DNA of 64,000 nucleotides, taken from contig NZ_NSKB01000009.1 of NCBI RefSeq assembly GCF_002286975.1, forward strand, positions 118,809 through 182,808. Reading direction: 5' to 3'. The DNA is from Halomonas salipaludis. Lineage in GTDB: Bacteria > Pseudomonadota > Gammaproteobacteria > Pseudomonadales > Halomonadaceae. Positions 37,255 to 46,574 of the stretch are shown piece by piece (the first letter of the stretch is position 1; every line of letters starts with the position of its first letter). Under the pieces are notes generated by a model. The model made no database searches, was not told where the DNA came from, and worked only from the letters and a program-made list of their open reading frames with translations. Both the position numbers and the translations under genes were made by a program.

Positions 37255-39087
37255 TCAGGGGGTCTCTTCAGCATCGACCTCTCGGTAGTGGTGCGCCTGA
37301 CGCCTGAATAGCTCACAGTAGATACCTTGACGCTTGATCAACTCATCGTGGGTGCCGGCTTCACAGATCACCCCCTTGTCCATCACATAGATGTAGTCAG
37401 CCATTCTGACGGTCGAGAGGCGGTGACTGATGACCAGAGCCGCACGGTGGTCGATCCGCTCCCGGAAGTTCTCGAACAGTTCGAATTCGGCCCCTGGGTC
37501 CAGGGCACTGGTGGGCTCATCGAGGATGATGACGTTCGAGCGGTGCATGAACGCCCGGGCCAAGGCGATTTTCTGCCACTGGCCGATGCTCAGTTCCTGG
37601 CCGTCATCGAACATTCGCGTCAGCGGTGTATCGTACTGCCGCTTGAGGGTCTCGATGAAAGGCGCCGCTCCGGCATTGATGGCCGCGGTTCTTACGGCAG
37701 GGGTGTCTTCTGGCTCGCGAATATCGCCAAAGCGGATATTGTCGCGCACGCTGGTCGCATAGTGCGTGTAGTCTTGAAAAATCACACTGAAAACACGCCG
37801 GTACTCTTCGATACCGAACTCTCGCACATCGATGCCATCGAGTGTGATGCGTCCCGATGTCGGATCGTAAAGCCGGCATAGCAGCTTGATCAGCGACGTC
37901 TTGCCTGAGCCGTTGGCGCCGACCAACGCCACGATCTGCCCTGGACGGATGGTCAGGTCGATATTGTGCAGTACCTGGCTATCGGTGCCGGGGTAGCAGA
38001 ACCCCACGTTCTCGAAGCACACCCCTTCACGGGGCTCAGCAGGCACCTCGCGCGGCTCCTCAGGCTCGGCAATGGCAGGCCGGATATCCAGAAACTCGAA
38101 CAGCAAGCCGACGTAGAGGTGGTCCTCGTAAAGCTTGGAGAGCTGCTGGACCAGTTCCTGCCCCATCGACTGTGCGCGCTGAAAAATCAGCAGGAACAGC
38201 ACCAGGTCGCCAACGCTGTTGCGCCCTTCAGCGGTTTGCCAGGCAAGGAAGCCCAATGAGCCGAAGAAGGCCACCGAGGCGATGCTGGCCACCACCATCT
38301 CGACACTGGTGCGACGCTTGGTGATGGCAAGCTTCTCGCCGCGAATGGTAGCGCGTAGCTTGGAGTACTGGTCGCGAAGGTAGTCGCCCAACTGATTGAG
38401 GCGCAGCTCCTTGGCGTTGATGTCGGAGGTCATCAGCCAGTCGAGGTAGGCAGCTCGGCGCTCCATCTGAGTACGACGCCGCTGCCACTCGTACAGGTAG
38501 CGGGTAAAGTAGATGCGTACAAGCAAGGCCGGCACGATGGCAATCAACAACACCGGCAGCAGCAGCCAGTTGATGGTCACGATCAGCACCACAACGGCCG
38601 CCAGCATCAAGCTGTTCTTACCCAGCATCATGAGGTTACTGGCCACCTGGGCAGGCCGCTGATTGCCGGACTGGCGCGCCCGCTCCAGCGTATCGTGATA
38701 GCGCGGGCTTTCGTAGAATGCCAGGTCGGCACGCACGGCGCGTGAGTGCACCTCGCGATCCACGTAATCGGCCACCATCATGCCCTGGGCTTCACGGGCC
38801 AACCCCGACAGGCTTCGCGCAGCGATGAACGCGACAGTGCTCGCACCGGTCAACGCGACATAGAGCAGCACATGCGACAGCCCGCCGGGATCCCCCTCAC
38901 TACCAAGCATCTGGGTAACGACGTCCACCAGTTGCTTGAGGAGATACAGCACCGCCAGACCAAACACCACTTCCAGCGCCATCAGCAAGGTACTGAGTAC
39001 CGTCCACTTGCGGCTGCTCTTCCACAGCATGGGCAAGATGCGCCGCAAGGTCAGTACAGGAGCAAGCAGCTTATCGGTCTGGATCAT
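37255..39087 (-). CDS. ABC exporter (fused permease-ATPase), probable lasso-peptide exporter
   Basis: 610 residues. An N-terminal type IV membrane domain with about six helices (20-310) is followed by an ATPase with Walker A GANGSGKTS (390-398), signature LSIGQWQKIALARAF (variant of LSGGQ, common in RiPP exporters) and Walker B VIILDEPTSALDPG. There is no C39 peptidase domain. It lies next to the nucleotidyltransferase and opposite the CobS-CobT-cyclase operon, fitting the D protein of lasso clusters, giving export and self-immunity. A lipid or glycan substrate is the alternative. Confidence 0.8.
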   Translation of the reverse strand: MIQTDKLLAPVLTLRRILPMLWKSSRKWTVLSTLLMALEVVFGLAVLYLLKQLVDVVTQMLGSEGDPGGLSHVLLYVALTGASTVAFIAARSLSGLAREAQGMMVADYVDREVHSRAVRADLAFYESPRYHDTLERARQSGNQRPAQVASNLMMLGKNSLMLAAVVVLIVTINWLLLPVLLIAIVPALLVRIYFTRYLYEWQRRRTQMERRAAYLDWLMTSDINAKELRLNQLGDYLRDQYSKLRATIRGEKLAITKRRTSVEMVVASIASVAFFGSLGFLAWQTAEGRNSVGDLVLFLLIFQRAQSMGQELVQQLSKLYEDHLYVGLLFEFLDIRPAIAEPEEPREVPAEPREGVCFENVGFCYPGTDSQVLHNIDLTIRPGQIVALVGANGSGKTSLIKLLCRLYDPTSGRITLDGIDVREFGIEEYRRVFSVIFQDYTHYATSVRDNIRFGDIREPEDTPAVRTAAINAGAAPFIETLKRQYDTPLTRMFDDGQELSIGQWQKIALARAFMHRSNVIILDEPTSALDPGAEFELFENFRERIDHRAALVISHRLSTVRMADYIYVMDKGVICEAGTHDELIKRQGIYCELFRRQAHHYREVDAEETP

Positions 39088-39109
39088 GGTTGGCCGCCAT
39101 CAGACAGGT

Positions 39110-40312
39110 TCATTTATGGGTGTTTCCAGAGGTCATGCGCACATAGGATTCACGAAATGGGCGGGTGACTCGATAGAGCCACTGCCACCCTCGGGGTAGC
39201 GGCCAACTCTGATAATCAGCATAGCTAGGCCGGAACAGGCGCGTCCAACCCAGAAGCTTCCAACGCAACCAGTGCCGTGCATTGGTTTGCCAGCTGAACG
39301 AGAAGTCTGGCGTGGCCTTCTGGCGGCGCATGGCAAGCTCGACCTGGTGGTCGCCCTGCATGGCTTTCAATGACATGGCCAGCATGTCCCTGCCATTTTC
39401 CGACAACGCCTTGCCTTCCCATAGTTCAGGATCCGCCAGGGTAGCGAACAGCTCCAGGGACGCCTCCACGGTGGCGCGAAGATTACGCCGGTCGGCACAC
39501 GCCATGACGGCCTTGAGATCGAAACTGGGGTGGCGCTGAATGGCGTCCATGTCGACCAGCCAGTGCAGGTGGGACCAGTAGTGCTTGGTGTGGTGCCAGC
39601 AGATATAGACGAACAGCTCTGAGGTCGGCATCACCGATATGTAGCGGCTACCAAGGCGCATCGGCTCGGCCATGGCCAATACCTGGCGAGAATCGTAGAT
39701 CGAGCCGATGTTGTCGATGCGCTGGTGAAACTCGATGGCGATCCGCCGCGGTGATACCAGGGTAATGACCTTCTGCACCCGGGAGACGAACGCCAGGCTG
39801 GTCGCATCACTCTCCAGCGCCGCAGGGTCGAGCGGGGTATACCCCTGGCCCAATGCATGTTCCAGCACCTCACCCATACGCTCGCGGGGCACTAGTACAT
39901 CGATATCCTGGCAGAAACGCATGGCCGGCTCGTCATAATACCGCTCGGCCAGCGTCGGTCCCTTGAAGAACACATGCTGGAGCTCCAGGGGCCCCAGCAG
40001 GTCCTTGACCAAGTCACGCAGCGCCGCCGTCACATTCATGTTGTACTGCAGGACGCTGAGGGAGTGCAGCTTCATGAGATCGAGCTGTTCTTCGGGCAGC
40101 GACGGCGGCATGAGCTTGCGCAGGTGGCGATATACCAGCGGCAGCACGAACCGCTCCTGGGCTCGGCGTGTAAACTGCTCCCAGTCAGCGATTTCCTCAC
40201 ACAGCGCGAGCGCAGCACGGCTCTGGGCCTCCGTGAGCTGCAGCCGTGCGAGGAGTATCAACAACCGTAAGCAAGGATCCAACTGAACCGGCGCGTTGAG
40301 CGTAACTGTCAT
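39110..40312 (-). CDS. Nucleotidyltransferase-family protein (PF14907-like)
   Basis: 400 residues with the family motif FFKGPTLAERYYDEPAM then RFCQDIDVLVPRE (Asp-x-Asp metal site, about residues 130-145) and the later YICWHHTKHYWSHLHWL block. Relatives occur in lasso-peptide clusters together with HprK-like kinases and have been linked to polyphosphorylated or otherwise decorated peptides. Here it precedes the ABC exporter by 22 bases, on the strand opposite the biosynthetic operon. Its precise donor and acceptor are unknown. Confidence 0.8.
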   Translation of the reverse strand: MTVTLNAPVQLDPCLRLLILLARLQLTEAQSRAALALCEEIADWEQFTRRAQERFVLPLVYRHLRKLMPPSLPEEQLDLMKLHSLSVLQYNMNVTAALRDLVKDLLGPLELQHVFFKGPTLAERYYDEPAMRFCQDIDVLVPRERMGEVLEHALGQGYTPLDPAALESDATSLAFVSRVQKVITLVSPRRIAIEFHQRIDNIGSIYDSRQVLAMAEPMRLGSRYISVMPTSELFVYICWHHTKHYWSHLHWLVDMDAIQRHPSFDLKAVMACADRRNLRATVEASLELFATLADPELWEGKALSENGRDMLAMSLKAMQGDHQVELAMRRQKATPDFSFSWQTNARHWLRWKLLGWTRLFRPSYADYQSWPLPRGWQWLYRVTRPFRESYVRMTSGNTHK

Positions 40313-40802
40313 GACGAGCGTCCCTTACTGACCGTGGCGCCAACTTTCAGCCATAATTGCGCCTTTTTATCAAAGACTTGCATTGTTTTTCGTGCTTCCC
40401 TGGTACGAGGTCTCATCGCATCGCAATCTAGACGCACCTAGCGTTCCTGCGTATTGCAGGAATCTGCCAAGGTGCGACAAGCGAGGCCAGCCGGGGCTGC
40501 CTACGGCAGCAATATTAACAGTCTAGTGACAAAATAACAGCCCGCCAGTCATGCGACGGGCAGCACCCAACAACCGCCCTACCCCGCATCAATAGCGGGC
40601 TCATGGATAGACACTGCTTTCACACCGATTACCGCCAGCAGGCTTCGCCTCGCCATAATTAACATAAAGACACATTTTTCACTGACAGCATTGCTCCCAT
40701 GTCAGCCATTCTGCTAGGTTAGATTCATCGTCAACCGAACGCCTAGCGTGCCATGGGATGGCACGATACACACGTTCTCAACAAGGAATGCTTTGCGCGG
40801 CC
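40313..40802. other. Divergent intergenic region of lasso locus 2
   Basis: About 490 bases between the nucleotidyltransferase and CobS-like genes, no coding sequence recognised. It holds the hairpin TTCCTGC-GTATT-GCAGGAA (40444-40462), the spaced dyad CTGACA-N12-TGTCAG (40682-40705) and GTGCCA-TGGGA-TGGCAC (40748-40764). The 40640-40720 part is AT-rich and likely carries the promoter of the plus-strand operon; the dyads could be regulator sites. Confidence 0.5.
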
Positions 40803-41768
40803 ATGAACGACGCCCCTTCGAGCCCAGACTCATTTTGCGATACCGAGCATACGTTCCAGCTGCACTTGCCGTGGCCCGTTCCCGCATTCAGTGACGCCGA
40901 CGAACACGTGCCGGAACTCGATCCTGCGTTCCGCTTCATGCCAGACGTCACGAAAGCCATTCTCATGGGCTTTACCCACAATCGACGCGTATACCTGCAT
41001 GGTCCCCATGGAAGCGGCAAGTCATCGCATATCGAACAGGTAGCCGCGCGACTCAACTGGCCCTGCATACGCATCAATCTCGATGGACACATCACCCGCG
41101 CCGACTTGATTGGCCGCGACATGGTAGTGATCCGCGATGGCAAGCAGGTCACCGAGTTCGTACCAGGCATACTGGTCTGGGCCCTGGAGAGGCCCGTTGC
41201 GATCGTGTTCGATGAATATGACGCCGGCCGCCCCGACGTGATGTTCGTCATTCAGCGCCTGCTCGAGAGCCATGGGCGCCTGACTCTGCTCGATCAGAAT
41301 CGGGTGATTACCCCGCATCCGGCATTTCGCCTGTTTGCCACGGCCAATACGGCTGGACAAGGCGACGCCACGGGCCTCTATGCCGGCACCCAGGCCCTCA
41401 ACCAGGCACAGATGGATCGTTGGCACGTGGTGTCGGAGCTCGGCTACATGCCGCCCGAGCAGGAGCAGGAAATACTCAAGGCCCGGCTACCCGACCTCGA
41501 GACGACCACCGTCGAGCGCATGGTGACCTTCGCCGGGCTGACTCGCCAGGCCTTCCAACAGGGCGATCTTTCCTCGCTGCTTTCGCTGCGCACGTTGGTC
41601 TCCTGGGGGGAAAACATCACGCTCATCGACGACACTGAAGAAGCGTTGCGACTGGCCTTCGTTAACCGCTGCGACGACACCGAGCGCCCGCTGGTTGGCG
41701 AACTCTATCAGCGCTGTTTCGACGCTGAGTTACTGCAGGGCACGGCCCATGTCTCAGGCATCTATTGA
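40803..41768 (+). CDS. CobS-like AAA+ ATPase in the lasso operon
   Basis: 321 residues from MNDAPSSPDSF (upstream in-frame ATGs at 40758 and 40788 are possible; none has an ideal ribosome site). Strong CobS character: VPAFSDADEHVPELDP, Walker A GPHGSGKSS (about 67-75), RINLDGHITRADLIGRD, Walker B AIVFDEYDAGRPD (about 133-145), and MDRWHVVSELGY. CobS with CobT powers the aerobic cobaltochelatase CobN. No CobN or other cobalamin gene is nearby; instead this gene overlaps a CobT-like gene that overlaps the lasso cyclase. A remodelling chaperone role in peptide maturation is inferred, not shown. Confidence 0.85.
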   Translation: MNDAPSSPDSFCDTEHTFQLHLPWPVPAFSDADEHVPELDPAFRFMPDVTKAILMGFTHNRRVYLHGPHGSGKSSHIEQVAARLNWPCIRINLDGHITRADLIGRDMVVIRDGKQVTEFVPGILVWALERPVAIVFDEYDAGRPDVMFVIQRLLESHGRLTLLDQNRVITPHPAFRLFATANTAGQGDATGLYAGTQALNQAQMDRWHVVSELGYMPPEQEQEILKARLPDLETTTVERMVTFAGLTRQAFQQGDLSSLLSLRTLVSWGENITLIDDTEEALRLAFVNRCDDTERPLVGELYQRCFDAELLQGTAHVSGIY

Positions 41769-43431
41769 CCCCAGCCGTGCTACAGAGCTGGTCGCAGCGT
41801 GGACACGCACCTACGCTGCTGGTCACTCGTCCGTTAAGCCGCTGGGCGCAGCCTCTCCTTGCAACACTTTCAGCCGCGGCGAAGCGGATGCCCTGGCAGC
41901 ATGGCGTCGCTGGCACGACCCCGACCAGGACAGCGCGTTCAGCGAGCAGGAGTGGGGCTGGTACGCACTGATCGAGCGAGCGCGAGTCGAGACGCTAGCC
42001 TCACGACATCTCCCCGGCATGGCCAGTAACCTGATGCATGCCGAACTAACGGCACCCGACGACAGCGCCATGGCCGCGCTCTATCGGGCCTCACGCATTC
42101 TCCTTGCTGGGCAATCCCCTCATCCCCCAACGATTCTACAAGCCCCTCCGGTCCAGCCAGTCTCTCGCCCCGCGTGGCTGAAAAAACTGCTTACGCCCAG
42201 CACGGCTGGTACTCGCCAAGGCGCGCGCCTGGAGAACTTGCAGGATAGCGATATCTTGCATGCGCTTGCCGCGGCCTCGCACCACGTGGAGAACGACCGC
42301 GCCTTCAGGGAGTCTGTCACACCCATCGTAAAGCGTCTTGCCCGCTACTATGCCGACAGCCACCAACCCCAGCTAACGCTACACGGCAGTTCTCGGCATG
42401 GCTCCGCAGAGGAGGACCCCGACGCCGAGCTCACCGCTACGGGCCGCCCCCACGATGCTCGAACGCTAGAGGACGAGCAGATCGAACGCGACGACCGCCA
42501 ACACGGCTATGCGGTGTACTCACGCGCCTGGGACGAGCAACAGCCGGCGAGCTTCTGGTATCGCAGTGATGATGCCATCGCACTGAAGCAACTGGATATG
42601 CCAGACCGCAGACGGCTCCGCCAGTTAGCGCACCGCCTTCAGCGGCGCCTGATGGCGGCACGTCTACGCCACTGGTCATTTGATCAGGATGAGGGGCGGC
42701 TCGACAGCCGTCGCCTGGCCAGACTGATTGGCGACAACCCAAGCCAGCGGGTGTTTCGCGTCGAACAGCAAGCCCCAGTGCCCGAGGCCTGCGTGACGCT
42801 GCTGGTGGATCAATCAGGCTCCATGCGAGGCGAACGCAGGCGCATGGCGGCGATCGCGATCGACCTCGCGGTGCATACCTTGGAACTGTGCAAGATACGT
42901 TGCGAAGTGCTGGGGTTCACGACGCGCTTCAATGCCGACAACCCCTTGGCCCAGCAGTGGCAGGCCGCCCCTGGCGCGGAAATACCAGGGCGGCTGAATG
43001 CCGTTCGCCATATCATCTATAAAACGCCAGAGCAGCCATGGCGTCGCGCCCGCCAGAACCTGGGGTTATTGCTACGCGAGGAACTGGGTCACGAAAACAT
43101 CGACGGTGAAGCTCTCTACTGGGCAGCCAAACGCCTGATTCGTCAGCCACAGCCGCGCAAGGTACTGATCGTACTCTCCGACGGTGCGCCCTACGACAAG
43201 GCAACGGCTCAGGCCAATGGCCGAGAGTTCCTCGAACAACACCTTAGACGCGTCATCCAGGAGATCGACCAGAGCGCGATCACCCTGGCGGCCATCGGCA
43301 CCGGCCAGGATGTCGCACGCTTCTATCGTCAGGCACTGACCGTGCGCCGGCCGGAAGCGGTTGCCGAGTCGCTGTTCGAGCGGCTCGGCGATCTTCTTAC
43401 CCACGCTGTGCAGGATGAGACACGCTCATGA
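41749..43431 (+). CDS. CobT-like von Willebrand factor A protein in the lasso operon
   Basis: 560 residues from MSQASIDPSRATELVAAW, overlapping the CobS-like gene by 20 bases. The C-terminal half is clearly CobT: LAHRLQRRLMAARLRHWSFD, the vWA metal site LLVDQSGSMRG (D354-x-S-x-S), LGFTTRFN, RHIIYKTPEQPWRRARQNLG and HENIDGEALYWAAKRL. The N-terminal half is less conserved and lacks the long acidic stretch seen in classical CobT, making it shorter than the about 630-residue relatives. Its stop overlaps the cyclase start (ATGA), so both are made together. Confidence 0.85.
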   Translation: MSQASIDPSRATELVAAWTRTYAAGHSSVKPLGAASPCNTFSRGEADALAAWRRWHDPDQDSAFSEQEWGWYALIERARVETLASRHLPGMASNLMHAELTAPDDSAMAALYRASRILLAGQSPHPPTILQAPPVQPVSRPAWLKKLLTPSTAGTRQGARLENLQDSDILHALAAASHHVENDRAFRESVTPIVKRLARYYADSHQPQLTLHGSSRHGSAEEDPDAELTATGRPHDARTLEDEQIERDDRQHGYAVYSRAWDEQQPASFWYRSDDAIALKQLDMPDRRRLRQLAHRLQRRLMAARLRHWSFDQDEGRLDSRRLARLIGDNPSQRVFRVEQQAPVPEACVTLLVDQSGSMRGERRRMAAIAIDLAVHTLELCKIRCEVLGFTTRFNADNPLAQQWQAAPGAEIPGRLNAVRHIIYKTPEQPWRRARQNLGLLLREELGHENIDGEALYWAAKRLIRQPQPRKVLIVLSDGAPYDKATAQANGREFLEQHLRRVIQEIDQSAITLAAIGTGQDVARFYRQALTVRRPEAVAESLFERLGDLLTHAVQDETRS

Positions 43432-45365
43432 GTACCATAGCAGGCCTGATTCAACTCGACGGCCAAGCCATCGACCGGGACACGCTTCATCGGATGCAGG
43501 TACTGCTGACACCTTACGGCTGGGATGCCCAGCATGCATGGCAGCAAGGCGCCAGCGGCATGCTGCGCACCCTGCTGCGCACGACACCGGAGGATAGCCT
43601 GGACCACCAGCCGCTGGTGGATGCTGCATCGGACATGGTGGTGGTGTTCGACGGTCGCCTGGACAATCGCGAAGAGCTTGCCACAGCACTTGAAATAGCG
43701 ACCTCGGAGCTCGCTTTGATGGCCGACAGCGACCTGGCCCTGCACGCTTGTCGACATTGGGACATGGACACCCCGAGGCACCTGCTCGGAGACTTTGCCC
43801 TGGCATGCTGGCAGCCCAAGCGCAAGCGATTGTGGCTGGCTCGCGATCCATTGGGGGTGCGCCCGTTGTTCTGGTACAAACGCCACGACCTGTTCGCCTT
43901 CGCCACCATGCCCAAGGCCCTCTTCGCCATCCCCGGGCTAAGCAAGGCGATCTGTGAAGAGCAGCTGCATGATTATCTGTGCATGCTGCCCATGACAGGA
44001 CCGGCCTCCTTCTTCAAGGATGTGTATCGCGTTGAGCCTGGGCATACCGTGCTGCTCGAGGACGACCGCGTCAGCACGCAGCGCTATCACCAGTTCGACC
44101 CCGACTATGAGATCCACTTCGATAGCGACCAGGAGTACGTCGACGCGCTGCGCGCACACTTGAACCGCGCAGTGGCCTGCCGACTGCGCGCTTCCGGCCC
44201 AGTTGCCACACACCTGAGCTCAGGCAAGGACAGCACAACCGTCACTGCCTTTGCCGCGCAGCTCTTAGCCCAGCAGCACAAGCCGCTGATCGCCTACACC
44301 GCCGTGCCGCGCGAAAACTTCGACGGTCCAGTTCCAAGCGGTCGCCATGCCGATGAAGGCCCCGCAGCACGCAAGGTCGCCGATCGATTCAGCAACGTCG
44401 AGCACGTCCTGATTCGTACCAACGACACCTCCCCGTTGGATAATCTCCACGAGACCACAGAGATGCTCGATCGGGCGCCGCTCAACGCCTGTAACGCGGT
44501 ATGGACAGCTGCCATTCGCGAGGACGCGGCCAAGCGCGGTGTCCGAGTGCTACTGTGTGGCGACAAGGGCAATATGAGCATCTCGTATGACGGCATGCCT
44601 TATCTGCCACAGCTGGTGCGTACCGGGCGCTGGTTGACCTTGTGGCAAGTCTTCAAGGGTATGAAGCAGCATTACCCAACCCTAACCTGGCGACAAATGG
44701 TAAAATTTTCCACCGCCCCGCTACTCCCCCGCCCGTTGTGGCAGGCATTCGAAAAATATCGAGGCCGAGCCTGGGAGCTTGGCGGTCACAGCGCTATAAA
44801 TGCTCGATTCTCACATCGCCTTAACACAAGCGCACGTGCACGCGATCAAGGCTTCGACCTTACCTATCAGCCTACCGACAGAGGACGGCAGGACCGTATC
44901 GATATACTCAACCTTACCGATACTGGGGAATATAACGCTGCGGCTAATGTTGACGGTGTCGAGTATCGCGACCCCACCGCCGATGTGCGACTCATAGAGT
45001 TTTGTCTGGCGGTGCCAGATTCGCAGTATCTGAAAGACGGCCAACCGCAGTCGCTGCTCAAGCGGCTGATGGCAAACGTGCTCCCTGACGAGATTCTGCA
45101 TGCCAAGACACGCGGCCTGCAGGCCGCCGACTGGTACGAGCAGACCGAGCAGGCCCTGCCCCAATTGCGTGAAGAGCTCGAACGGCTCAAGGCGCATGGT
45201 AGCGCTGGCGACTTTCTGGACCTGGACGCACTGCAACTGGCCCTGGATGAGTGGCCGGAGGCCGGATGGGCCAACCCCGAGGTGGAGAGGCGCTACCGCT
45301 ACAAGCTGTTGAGAGGCTTGTCGGTGGGAACCTTCATCCGCTACGCGGATGAGGGCAATGAGTAA
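43428..45365 (+). CDS. Asparagine-synthetase-like lasso cyclase (C protein), locus 2
   Basis: 645 residues. N-terminal glutaminase-like domain without the nucleophile Cys (MSTIAGLIQL), containing FDGRLDNREEL and LLGDFALACWQ; the ATP-pyrophosphatase loop is LSSGKDST (263-270), a variant of SGGxDS. This matches lasso cyclases, which activate the ring Asp as an AMP ester. It is translationally coupled to the CobT-like gene and followed by a precursor gene 96 bases downstream. It differs clearly from the cluster 1 cyclase, so the two clusters are not a recent duplication. Confidence 0.88.
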   Translation: MSTIAGLIQLDGQAIDRDTLHRMQVLLTPYGWDAQHAWQQGASGMLRTLLRTTPEDSLDHQPLVDAASDMVVVFDGRLDNREELATALEIATSELALMADSDLALHACRHWDMDTPRHLLGDFALACWQPKRKRLWLARDPLGVRPLFWYKRHDLFAFATMPKALFAIPGLSKAICEEQLHDYLCMLPMTGPASFFKDVYRVEPGHTVLLEDDRVSTQRYHQFDPDYEIHFDSDQEYVDALRAHLNRAVACRLRASGPVATHLSSGKDSTTVTAFAAQLLAQQHKPLIAYTAVPRENFDGPVPSGRHADEGPAARKVADRFSNVEHVLIRTNDTSPLDNLHETTEMLDRAPLNACNAVWTAAIREDAAKRGVRVLLCGDKGNMSISYDGMPYLPQLVRTGRWLTLWQVFKGMKQHYPTLTWRQMVKFSTAPLLPRPLWQAFEKYRGRAWELGGHSAINARFSHRLNTSARARDQGFDLTYQPTDRGRQDRIDILNLTDTGEYNAAANVDGVEYRDPTADVRLIEFCLAVPDSQYLKDGQPQSLLKRLMANVLPDEILHAKTRGLQAADWYEQTEQALPQLREELERLKAHGSAGDFLDLDALQLALDEWPEAGWANPEVERRYRYKLLRGLSVGTFIRYADEGNE

Positions 45366-45385
45366 CTATGTGTAATAAAGAGTGG

Positions 45386-45414
45386 TAGATGAGTATCCAA
45401 GCTCTCGCTATACT
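45386..45414 (+). promoter_or_regulatory. Candidate promoter of lasso precursor A1 (locus 2)
   Basis: A good -10 box TATACT (45409-45414) lies 48 bases before the precursor start, with only a poor -35 (TAGATG) at 17 bases. A short hairpin GTTGCC...GGCAAC (45421-45441) is in the leader. This could raise precursor transcript above that of the enzymes. Confidence 0.35.
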
Positions 45415-45461
45415 GTGGGAGTTGCCACTCACTCCGGCAACGCAACTAAAGGATGAATCTC

Positions 45462-45605
45462 ATGAATCAGATGGATCGTAAACCCTATGCTAGCCCTTCC
45501 GTTCAGGAACTGGGCGCTCTGAAAGACATCACCGAAGCAGGTGGTCGTCCTGACGCCGACACTGCTGGTGGCGAAGACGGCACCGCCTTCAAGCCAGGCT
45601 CTTGA
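45462..45605 (+). CDS. Lasso peptide precursor A1 of locus 2
   Basis: 47 residues, AAGGA eight bases before the ATG. Leader MNQMDRKPYASPSVQELG then ALKDITE has the Y-x-x-P-x-V-x-x-x-G-x-x-x-x-x-T recognition pattern with Thr at -2. The core starts AGGRPDAD, so Ala1 and Asp8 can close an 8-residue macrolactam; the tail continues TAGGEDGTAFKPGS, 22 residues in all. The C-terminal Ser is the residue phosphorylated in paeninodin-type peptides by HprK-like kinases, two of which lie downstream. The second precursor at 47059 has a very similar core. Confidence 0.9.
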   Translation: MNQMDRKPYASPSVQELGALKDITEAGGRPDADTAGGEDGTAFKPGS

Positions 45606-45633
45606 GCCGCTTTAGGTAATGTCTAAATAGCTA

Positions 45634-45670
45634 GCCGCATATTGCCACCCAGTGGCAATATGCGGCTTTT
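45634..45670 (+). terminator. Rho-independent terminator between precursor and B1
   Basis: GCCGCATATTGCCAC pairs perfectly with GTGGCAATATGCGGC around a CCA loop (15-bp stem), followed by TTTT. It sits 28 bases after the precursor stop and before the B1 gene. Partial read-through would give much more precursor than enzyme, as in other lasso operons. Confidence 0.9.
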
Positions 45671-45743
45671 ATAAATAAGATATATCGCAAATATGGCTCT
45701 TCTTCGTTGATGTCGCACCCTTCAACTACTCGAGTATGAAACA

Positions 45744-46034
45744 ATGTCATCATCCACGATTTCTTCTACTACTCTACTCAAGCGTAACCCCGACATGGTA
45801 GCGGCCAATATCGACGGAGACGTCGTGATGATGGGCGTAGACCAGGGGCAGTACTATGGCATCACTGGCGTTGGGTCGCGCGTCTGGGAACTCCTCGAAA
45901 ACCCCGTCTCCATCGATGGCATCACCGAGGTGATATGCCAAGAATACGAAACCGATCCGGCAACATGCCGCGAAGATATGTCGAAATTCGTCAATGACCT
46001 AATCAAGATCGACTTGATTGAAGTCGTCGAGTAA
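45744..46034 (+). CDS. PqqD-like RiPP recognition element (lasso B1 protein)
   Basis: 96 residues with the PqqD/RRE fold signature: MVAANIDGDVVMMGVDQGQYYG then GITGVGSRVWELLEN and the helical C-terminus (FVNDLIKIDLIEVVE). It binds the precursor leader and presents it to the protease and cyclase. It is followed 12 bases later by the B2 gene. The ribosome site is weak. Confidence 0.9.
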   Translation: MSSSTISSTTLLKRNPDMVAANIDGDVVMMGVDQGQYYGITGVGSRVWELLENPVSIDGITEVICQEYETDPATCREDMSKFVNDLIKIDLIEVVE

Positions 46035-46046
46035 GGCAATCATTAC

Positions 46047-46574
46047 GTGGCGACCTACTTTCCGACATTGCAGACAGGGTTCCTGAAAAAAATCAGGCGC
46101 AAGGCGACCAGCTTCTTGCGCCAGCCCGGCTTTGCCAAGCGCTGGTTCCCCCTGCTGTGGGTGCTGCTGGGGTTGAGCAGAATGGCGATTCTGCTCTTTT
46201 CATTTCGCCGCCTGGCCCCCCATCTAGGCAATCCAGTTGGCATTGCAGCGTGCATTCCGCTGCTGACACCTGAACAGGAAGCAAAGGCGGCACAGATCGG
46301 CCAGGCCATCAGGCTCGCCGCTCGCTACACGCCCTGGGTATCCAACTGCTTTCCTCAAGCTGTGACCGCCCGCCTGGTGCTGGGCCTCCATGGCATCCCC
46401 TACTCGCTCTATTTCGGAGTCATGCGTGAACCGGAGACTTGCGAGTATAAAGCCCATGCCTGGGTAGCAACCGGCCGCGTGGCAATAACCGGCGGCTACG
46501 GTTTTAACCGTTTCACCGTTGTCGGGTGTTACACCTCCCTGCCACATCCCGCCCAAGGCCAGGCCCGGCGTTAG
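46047..46574 (+). CDS. Lasso leader protease (B2 protein, transglutaminase-like)
   Basis: 175 residues from a GTG start. After a basic, partly hydrophobic N-terminus comes the B2 domain with the catalytic Cys in WVSNCFPQAVTARLVL (C101) and the His in YKAHAWVATG (H137). The third triad residue (Asp in McjB) is not obvious: the usual Asp a few residues after HAW is absent. It should cleave the leader after the residue following the conserved Thr. It is the only B2-type protease in the window, so it might also serve cluster 1. Confidence 0.88.
   Translation: MATYFPTLQTGFLKKIRRKATSFLRQPGFAKRWFPLLWVLLGLSRMAILLFSFRRLAPHLGNPVGIAACIPLLTPEQEAKAAQIGQAIRLAARYTPWVSNCFPQAVTARLVLGLHGIPYSLYFGVMREPETCEYKAHAWVATGRVAITGGYGFNRFTVVGCYTSLPHPAQGQARR

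Noticed and set aside
40803..43431. Calling the pair cobalamin biosynthesis genes cobS and cobT
   Set aside because: Sequence similarity is strong, but no CobN or cobalamin gene is linked, and the genes overlap each other and a lasso cyclase; I kept the family name without the pathway.
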